Below, one piece after another: positions 57,818 to 64,000 of a stretch of 64,000 nucleotides of DNA. The stretch comes from Gammaproteobacteria bacterium (GTDB lineage: Bacteria > Pseudomonadota > Gammaproteobacteria > HyVt-429). Below the pieces are notes generated by a model that was not told where the DNA came from, searched no databases, and worked only from the letters and a program-made list of their open reading frames with translations. A program made the position numbers and the translations under genes. Each line of letters starts with the position of its first letter. Position 1 is the first letter of the stretch. The stretch is from the NCBI GenBank assembly GCA_013152415.1, contig JAADGI010000008.1:45589-109588 (forward strand), given 5' to 3'.

Positions 57818-58633
57818 TTAGCCCGACTTGAAGATTCTGGATAGCAACCCTCGTTTTTGCTTGCCACCGCCGTCCTTGAGGTAGGCACTGTTGGGAAAGT
57901 TTTTCTTGAGTACTCTTTCTGTATCCAGGGCGAGTTGGTTGAGTTCCATCTTTCGGTATGCTGCGGCCATCATGCCCAAGGCATTTTCTACTGCCGGCGC
58001 GCGCTGGTAGTTTTCAATGACATACTTGCAGCGATTGATGACAGCTACATAGGCACCACGGCCCATGTAATACTGTGCCACTCGAATATCATGGCGTGCC
58101 AAGGCGTTGAGCAGATAGGCCATACGGTCAGCAGCATCGGGGGTATAGCGGCTTCCAGGGTAGCGGTTAACCAGCTCACGGAAGGAATCAAATGCGGCAC
58201 GTACCCCCTGGGGATCGCGGTCGCTGAGGTCGGGCTCACCGGCGAAGCGGTCCAGAAGTCCACGCTTGGTGCTGAAGTTGGCCAAGCCTTTCAGGTAGTA
58301 TGCATAATCCACATTGGGGTGGGTGGGGTGCAGGCGGATAAATCGGTCGGCTGCGGCAATCGCCGACTCAGGTTCGCCAAACTTGTAGTAGGCGTAGGCG
58401 ATCTCAATTTGCGCCTGTTGGGCGTAGCGGCCATAAGGGTAGCGGGCCTCTAGGCCTTCGTAGTATTTAATGGCATCCTCGTAGTCGCCCTTGCCGAGGG
58501 ATTCTTTGCCAGCATTGTAAAACTGTTGTGCGGACCAGTCGTGGGTCTTGTCATTTCCCTTGGGTAGCCACGAACAGCTGGCTAGAGTGGAGGCTAGGAG
58601 TATGGCAATAAGGCCGTAAGATAATCGCATCAT
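57818..58633 (-). CDS. bamD: Outer-membrane assembly lipoprotein BamD
   Basis: LASCSWLPKGNDKTHDWSAQQFYNAGKESLGKGDYEDAIKYYEGLEARYPYGRYAQQAQIEIAYAYYK. Confidence 0.96.
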   Translation of the reverse strand: MMRLSYGLIAILLASTLASCSWLPKGNDKTHDWSAQQFYNAGKESLGKGDYEDAIKYYEGLEARYPYGRYAQQAQIEIAYAYYKFGEPESAIAAADRFIRLHPTHPNVDYAYYLKGLANFSTKRGLLDRFAGEPDLSDRDPQGVRAAFDSFRELVNRYPGSRYTPDAADRMAYLLNALARHDIRVAQYYMGRGAYVAVINRCKYVIENYQRAPAVENALGMMAAAYRKMELNQLALDTERVLKKNFPNSAYLKDGGGKQKRGLLSRIFKSG

Positions 58634-58723
58634 TCTAATTTATTCCGTCTATTCCATCGTGCTATTTTAGTCGTCGCGCAAGCATAACCTTATTTGGAAA
58701 CGTGGTGAAGTTGTATCCCAAAA

Positions 58724-59692
58724 ATGAATCCCATAGAGAATAAAATAATGCTGTTAAGTGCCGAGATTCCCCAGGCCAGTGCTGGGCTACGGTTGGATCA
58801 GGCCTTGGCGGGGCTGTTTCCCCAGTTTTCCCGCAGCCAGATCCAGAGCTGGATTCGGGACCAGCGGATACGGGTGGATGGCCGCTTGTTGCGCCAGCGC
58901 GACCCGGTGGCTGGCGGTGAGCAGGTCGAGATTCAGCCGCCACCGCCCCAGGAGAGTCCCTGGCTGGCCCAGCCACTGGACCTCCATATCGTTTATGAAG
59001 ACGCCAGTCTGTTGGTAGTCAACAAGCCCCATGGATTGGTGGTCCATCCGGGGGCCGGAAACCCGGACCAGACCCTGGTCAATGGCCTGATCCATTATGA
59101 CCCCACTATGAGTCAGTTACCCCGGGCGGGGATTGTGCATCGCCTGGATAAAGACACCTCTGGTCTGTTGGTGGTGGCCCGTAACGAAATGGCCCGTCGT
59201 AATCTTATCGAGCAGCTCAAGCAGCGGAGCCTCAAAAGGCAATATTTGGCAGTGGTCAGGGGTGTATTGGTTGCTGGGGGCACGGTAGAGGCCCCCGTTG
59301 GCCGCCATCGTCGGGATCGTTTGCGTATGGCCGTGACCGACACGGGTAAACCTGCGATCACACACTATCGGGTCAAGGACCGCTATCGTGTCCACAGCCT
59401 GTTGCGATTGTCTTTGGAAACCGGTCGTACCCACCAAATTCGGGTGCACATGGCCCATATCGACCACAGTATTGTCGGTGACCCGGTTTACGGGGGCCGG
59501 CTGGCGGTGCCCAAGGGTGCCGATCCCGCCCTGATCGAGCTATTGCGCGGATTTCGCCGCCAGGCACTGCATGCCGAAACCTTGGGTTTGGTGCACCCTG
59601 AATCGGGCGAGTCTATCCAGTGGAGCTGTCCGTTGCCGGATGATATGCAGGCTCTGGTGGTGGCTTTGACGACAGATGCAGGCACTCAATAG
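58724..59692 (+). CDS. rluD: 23S rRNA pseudouridine synthase RluD
   Basis: RLDQALAGLFPQFSRSQIQSWI, NKPHGLVVHPGAGNPDQTLVNGL, GIVHRLDKDTSGLLVVARNE. Confidence 0.96.
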   Translation: MNPIENKIMLLSAEIPQASAGLRLDQALAGLFPQFSRSQIQSWIRDQRIRVDGRLLRQRDPVAGGEQVEIQPPPPQESPWLAQPLDLHIVYEDASLLVVNKPHGLVVHPGAGNPDQTLVNGLIHYDPTMSQLPRAGIVHRLDKDTSGLLVVARNEMARRNLIEQLKQRSLKRQYLAVVRGVLVAGGTVEAPVGRHRRDRLRMAVTDTGKPAITHYRVKDRYRVHSLLRLSLETGRTHQIRVHMAHIDHSIVGDPVYGGRLAVPKGADPALIELLRGFRRQALHAETLGLVHPESGESIQWSCPLPDDMQALVVALTTDAGTQ

Positions 59693-59695
59693 GTA

Positions 59696-60457
59696 GTGAC
59701 TGAAGATACAGTGAGTCTTATCTATCCTGATTGGCCTGCGCCCAAATCTGTTAAGGCGGCGTGCACCACCCGTATCGGTGGTGTGAGTGCTCCACCCTAT
59801 GATTCATTCAATCTTGCCGATCATGTGGGGGATTGCATCGAATCGGTACAGGAGAATCGACGGCGGCTCGGTCAGCAACTTGGGTTGCCCGCCGAGCCGG
59901 TGTGGCTGCAACAGGTCCATGGCACCCAAGTCATCAATGCCAGGCGCAATAGCACCGATAATAAGGCCGACGGCAGTTTTAGCATCTCTGCTGGGGTGGT
60001 GTGTGCCGTGCTCACCGCAGATTGTCTGCCGGTGCTGTTGTGTGACCGCGATGCCAGGGCGGTGGCCGCACTGCATGCCGGTTGGCGGGGTCTGGCAGCG
60101 GGGATCATCGAGTCGGGTGTCGCCGCCATGGGTTTGCCTGCTAAGTCTTTGATGGCATGGTTAGGTCCCGCTATAGGCCCTCAGGTGTTCGCTGTGGGCA
60201 ATGAGGTGCGTGATACATTTGTTCAGACGAATCCTGCCCATTGTCATGCCTTCACGGCCCCCAATAAGCCGCTGGGTCCGGCAGATTTCTGGTTGGCCGA
60301 TCTCTATATCCTGGCCCGGCAGCGCCTTAATGCCCTGGGGGTGAAGGCAGTTTATGGAGGTGACCACTGTAGCCACACTGAGGCTCGACAGTTTTATTCC
60401 TATCGACGGGACCAGACCTGCGGACGTATGGCCAGTTTGATCTGGTTAGAGCCATGA
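59696..60457 (+). CDS. pgeF: Polyphenol-oxidase-like purine nucleoside phosphorylase (YfiH/PgeF)
   Basis: ACTTRIGGVSAPPYDSFNLADHVGD, LTADCLPVLLCDRDARAVAALHAGWRGLAAGI, WLGPAIGPQVFAVG. Confidence 0.96.
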   Translation: MTEDTVSLIYPDWPAPKSVKAACTTRIGGVSAPPYDSFNLADHVGDCIESVQENRRRLGQQLGLPAEPVWLQQVHGTQVINARRNSTDNKADGSFSISAGVVCAVLTADCLPVLLCDRDARAVAALHAGWRGLAAGIIESGVAAMGLPAKSLMAWLGPAIGPQVFAVGNEVRDTFVQTNPAHCHAFTAPNKPLGPADFWLADLYILARQRLNALGVKAVYGGDHCSHTEARQFYSYRRDQTCGRMASLIWLEP

Positions 60458-60600
60458 GCAGGTCAGCTTATATTGGCGAGGGCAGGCCTGCCCTTGACGT
60501 ACATGATCAATTTTTCCTTTGCGTCTTCGCGAGAGTATCATCCCCCCGGTCTTGCGCTCTGTGTTTGAGTGTTACTTTGGTTGATGAGTAAGAGATAACG

Positions 60601-61383
60601 ATGACAACACTTTATTGGATAATCAGCTTCACTTTTTTGGGTGCGGTAGTCGGTGTGCTTGCCGCCTCAGGTGTGTTGATGCTGTCAGAAAAGCTCATAT
60701 CGCGGTTGTTACCTCGGTTAGTGAGTTTTGCCATTGGCGCACTATTGGGCGCGGCTTTTTTGGGGTTACTGCCCCACGCCTTAGAGGGCCGTGATCTGGG
60801 GGGTATCCATGCTATCACCGCTGTTGTGCTTGCGGGTGTGTTGAGTTTCTTTTTGCTTGAGAAAATGTTGTTGTGGCGCCACTGCCATGCTGCCCATTGT
60901 GAGGCTCATTCGCACGGTTTGGAGGATGCACAGAAGGCCGCCACTGCGACCATGGTGTTGGTGGGGGACGGTATCCATAATCTCGTCGATGGTATTTTGA
61001 TCGCAGCGGCTTTTCTTGTTGATATTCACCTCGGCATTGTCACCACCTTTGCGGTGATCACCCATGAAATCCCTCAGGAAGTGGGTGATTTTGCCATTTT
61101 GCTGCAGAGTGGTTACAGCAAGACACGGGCACTGTTGTTTAACCTTTTGTCCAGTTTGACTACCATCATCGGTGGTGTGGTCGCGTATTTTGCGCTTTCA
61201 CTATCGATGCAGTTATTGCCCTATATATTGGCTGTGGCGGCATCCAGTTTTCTCTACATCGCCATGGCTGATCTCATCCCCGATCTGCACAAACGGACCG
61301 AGGCTCGTGCTACTGCGGAGCAAGTGTTACTGATTATTGTTGGGGCAGGCGTCATTTATTGGGTTCACTCGACGCTTCATTAG
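60601..61383 (+). CDS. ZIP-family metal transporter
   Basis: VGDGIHNLVDGILIAAAFLVDIHLGIVTTFAVITHEIPQEVGDFAILLQSGYS. Confidence 0.95.
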   Translation: MTTLYWIISFTFLGAVVGVLAASGVLMLSEKLISRLLPRLVSFAIGALLGAAFLGLLPHALEGRDLGGIHAITAVVLAGVLSFFLLEKMLLWRHCHAAHCEAHSHGLEDAQKAATATMVLVGDGIHNLVDGILIAAAFLVDIHLGIVTTFAVITHEIPQEVGDFAILLQSGYSKTRALLFNLLSSLTTIIGGVVAYFALSLSMQLLPYILAVAASSFLYIAMADLIPDLHKRTEARATAEQVLLIIVGAGVIYWVHSTLH

Positions 61384-61644
61384 TGGGCTGATGTAACGGG
61401 TATTGAAAACTGGGGGGTATTTGATTGGTGCTTATTGTGGATCTTGATGTGTCTCCAAGGATACGAAGAGAGGATCTCTTTGTGGGTAAACGATAAGGCG
61501 CAGAGAATAGGTGCCCTCACCAACGGTGATTTAATCTATTTTTAACGCATGGATCAGGGTTGTTAGTCCACAAAAACTAAATGGCTTGAGATTAGTGCAC
61601 GATCTATTCATGAGGTTTTCGGAGGAACCGCAAATTTTACCACC

Positions 61645-62448
61645 GTGAAAGGCCGCATTATTTCGAGACCTCCGATGAGAGTATTGTCACGCCCGAAAAT
61701 AATCATGAAAAGCCTTAGCACAAAACAGGTGGCCATTCGGATCGCCGTTATTATTTCATCGGTGGAATTCCTGATTATGTTGATATTGCGAGTTATCCCT
61801 CATGAAGTGGCTGCATATTCAGAAGCTACTCTCGATACTGCATTATTGGTGATGTTGTCCACCCCCGCAATTTATATCTGGGTTATAAAGCCTTTTGTTG
61901 ACATCCGGGATGAGGCGCTAGCTCAAATCAGCCATTTGGCGCTCACCGATCCGTTAACGCAGCTAGCAAATCGACGTCTTATATCAAAGCATCTGGGAAA
62001 GATTATGGCCGGCAGCGCCAGGCACAAAGACCATGGGGCGGTGCTGCTGATAGATCTGGACAGGTTTAAGTCTGTAAACGACAGCTATGGGCATGAGGCA
62101 GGGGATGCGATGCTTGTTGAAACTGCCGCACGTTTACGATCCATTGTTAGATCCGAAGATGTTGTCGGTCGCCTTGGTGGAGATGAGTTTGTTGTTTTGA
62201 TTAGCCGTCTCGGCGCTGACGATCGGTTAGCACGCGATATGGCATTGAGAGTAGCCGAAAATCTGATCAACGTAATAAGTAAACCGTTTGATTTTAAAGG
62301 GGGGGCATTACGCGTTGGTGCCAGTATCGGAATACGCCTTCTGGGTTTTGAAGAACTGGATACGGAGACAGTGATGAATGAGGCCGATATCGCCATGTAT
62401 CGTGCCAAGGAAGCGGGCAGAGGGTGCGCTGTCTTTTTCGAGAAATGA
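61645..62448 (+). CDS. GGDEF-domain diguanylate cyclase
   Basis: TDPLTQLANRRLISKHL, VLLIDLDRFKSVNDSYGHEAGDAML, GRLGGDEFVVLISR. Confidence 0.94.
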   Translation: MKGRIISRPPMRVLSRPKIIMKSLSTKQVAIRIAVIISSVEFLIMLILRVIPHEVAAYSEATLDTALLVMLSTPAIYIWVIKPFVDIRDEALAQISHLALTDPLTQLANRRLISKHLGKIMAGSARHKDHGAVLLIDLDRFKSVNDSYGHEAGDAMLVETAARLRSIVRSEDVVGRLGGDEFVVLISRLGADDRLARDMALRVAENLINVISKPFDFKGGALRVGASIGIRLLGFEELDTETVMNEADIAMYRAKEAGRGCAVFFEK

Positions 62449-62462
62449 AATGGATGGGTTTT

Positions 62463-62969
62463 TTACATTCGTATCCGCCCGGCCTTAATGAGTCTGTCTA
62501 TTTCATCGGGTCCATAGGGCACCAATTCAACGAAGGAGGGTACATCCGAATCCTGGATGGATCTGAACTTCATCATGGTCTGGCACATTTTGGTTTCGAT
62601 GATGCCGCGCGCATCCAGATCAGCAACGCGGTCGACGATGGATTTGTGTTTTGGGTAATTTTTTTTGGCGAAGAAATCAATTTCCGGGCCATGCAATACC
62701 AAGGCAAAGATTGGACCGTCATCGGGCAGTTTGTTTTTAAGCTGTAGATGTTCTACCTGATTGAGTAGGGCCTCCAGATCGGCTTGACTGTGTACGCTCA
62801 CATCCAGCACATATCGAGATACCAGTAATTCGGGATTAGGTTGTTCGAGGCGTATCTGAGCGCTGGGTGGTTTTATGTCGGGCACCCTTTCATGGTCAGT
62901 GGATTGACTGTAGGCCCAATAGCCAACCAATACGGATATCAAAGCAACCACACCAAAGGTTTTGCGCAT
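62463..62969 (-). CDS. Membrane-anchored DsrE-like protein, divergent paralogue
   Basis: N-terminal TM VVALISVLVGYWAYS; SQADLEALLNQVEHLQLKN...FALVLHGPEIDFFAKKNYPKHKSIVDRVADLDARGIIETKMCQTMMKF. Confidence 0.75.
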   Translation of the reverse strand: MRKTFGVVALISVLVGYWAYSQSTDHERVPDIKPPSAQIRLEQPNPELLVSRYVLDVSVHSQADLEALLNQVEHLQLKNKLPDDGPIFALVLHGPEIDFFAKKNYPKHKSIVDRVADLDARGIIETKMCQTMMKFRSIQDSDVPSFVELVPYGPDEIDRLIKAGRIRM

Positions 62970-63060
62970 AATTTAAGCCAACGGACAATGCCAAGTTACA
63001 GTGGATATAAATTATATCGTGCTTTCAATGAGGCTGTCAGGGGGGCAAAAGGTGTTTGCT

Positions 63061-63906
63061 TTATTGCCAGGTTACATCAAAGCCCATTGACAGGTCGATG
63101 GCACGAATATTCTTGGTGAGTGCGCCTACGGAGATATAATCTACCCCGGTTTCGGCGATAGTGCGAATATTGTCCAGGCTAATATTCCCGGAAGCCTCTA
63201 GCTTCGCATCGCTCGTATTCTTTTGTACAGCCTGTCTCAGTTCATCGATTGTAAAATTATCTAATAATATGCGCGTGGCACCGGCATTCAGGGCGGCACA
63301 CAACATCTCCAGGTCTTCGACCTCAATTTCAATCAGTGTCCCCTTTGCTGCGGTGGCGTGTGCCAGGTCAAGAGCAGCACGGAGAGAACCTGCGGCATGG
63401 ATATGATTTTCTTTGATAAGGATGCCATCGTAGAGCCCCATGCGATGATTGTTAGCACCGCCACAACGCACTGCGTATTTTAGCGCCTGTCGCAGTCCGG
63501 GGGGGGTTTTACGGGTGTCCAGCACTCTGGCATCCGTTGTCTTGATGGCGCTAACAAACTGGCGGGTGAGTGTGGCGGTACCCGACAGGGTCTGTAGAAA
63601 ATTGAGTGCGGTACGCTCACCGGTGAGCAGGGGGCGAGCCAGGCCAGTGAGTCGACAAATAATAGAACCCGCAGCGATGCCATCACCGTCGTTTGCCAGC
63701 CACTCAACAGTGATGTCGTTATTGAGCTGGTGAAAGACCTCATCAAACCAGGCTTGGCCACTTAGTACCGCATCTTCCCTGCACAGTACCTGGGCGCTAC
63801 TCATAGCATTGGCTGGGATCAGGGCGGCGGTGAGATCCCCATGACCCACATCTTCGGCCAGTGCGTGTTTTACGTCTGCAAAGACAATGTCGGCGGCAAT
63901 ATTCAA
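63061..63906 (-). CDS. nadC: Nicotinate-nucleotide pyrophosphorylase
   Basis: ALAEDVGHGDLTAALIP, ERTALNFLQTLSGTATLTRQFV, DTRKTPPGLRQALKYAVRCGGANNHRMGLYDGILIKENH. Confidence 0.98.
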   Translation of the reverse strand: MNIAADIVFADVKHALAEDVGHGDLTAALIPANAMSSAQVLCREDAVLSGQAWFDEVFHQLNNDITVEWLANDGDGIAAGSIICRLTGLARPLLTGERTALNFLQTLSGTATLTRQFVSAIKTTDARVLDTRKTPPGLRQALKYAVRCGGANNHRMGLYDGILIKENHIHAAGSLRAALDLAHATAAKGTLIEIEVEDLEMLCAALNAGATRILLDNFTIDELRQAVQKNTSDAKLEASGNISLDNIRTIAETGVDYISVGALTKNIRAIDLSMGFDVTWQ

Positions 63907-64000
63907 AGGTATTAACCTGGCATCATTATAGATACGTTACGCTGCATACTGAATGCAACGGTGCTTGAAATATTTTTGTACTCGGCTTGGGCGCTTTTGT

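Noticed and set aside
1-64000. CRISPR arrays
   Set aside because: No regularly spaced direct repeats and no cas genes seen. Repeated sequences are inverted-repeat elements scattered between genes.

Overview
The window is chromosomal DNA that looks gammaproteobacterial. It carries ordinary housekeeping genes (htpX, dut, coaBC, radC, rpmB-rpmG, infA, aat, nadE, bamD, rluD, pgeF, nadC), a phosphoribulokinase gene suggesting an autotrophic lifestyle, and several accessory or decayed patches. The left edge holds the tail of a RelE/ParE-type toxin, an intact IS5-like element (perfect 16-bp ends, ATTA duplication) next to a truncated hsdS, and two decayed, partly duplicated hsdS-tail/RhuM-Fic copies. 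Around 20-23 kb is a BrnTA toxin-antitoxin locus between a full hflD and a second diverged copy of its 3' third, with nested MITE-like elements. The most interesting region is 37.4-43.7 kb. It has two tandem ECF sigma/anti-sigma pairs in which each anti-sigma factor appears to be a single-pass membrane protein ending in a DsrE-like domain. Secreted stand-alone DsrE-like proteins lie on both sides, followed by an outer-membrane porin. A fifth membrane-anchored paralogue lies at 62.5 kb. By eye, a shared ECF-type promoter motif (GGAATA-N15/16-CGTCT) precedes both sigma genes and the secreted DsrE/porin pair, which supports an autoregulated envelope-stress or sulfur-sensing circuit. Other leads are an EncFtn-like ferritin with no encapsulin gene or cargo tail, a cytidylyltransferase-LicD pair, a possible sucC/sucD deletion remnant, and a dispersed family of 'CGCAAAGGCGC'-type inverted repeats. 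All assignments come from reading sequence and from remembered family motifs; no database search was run.
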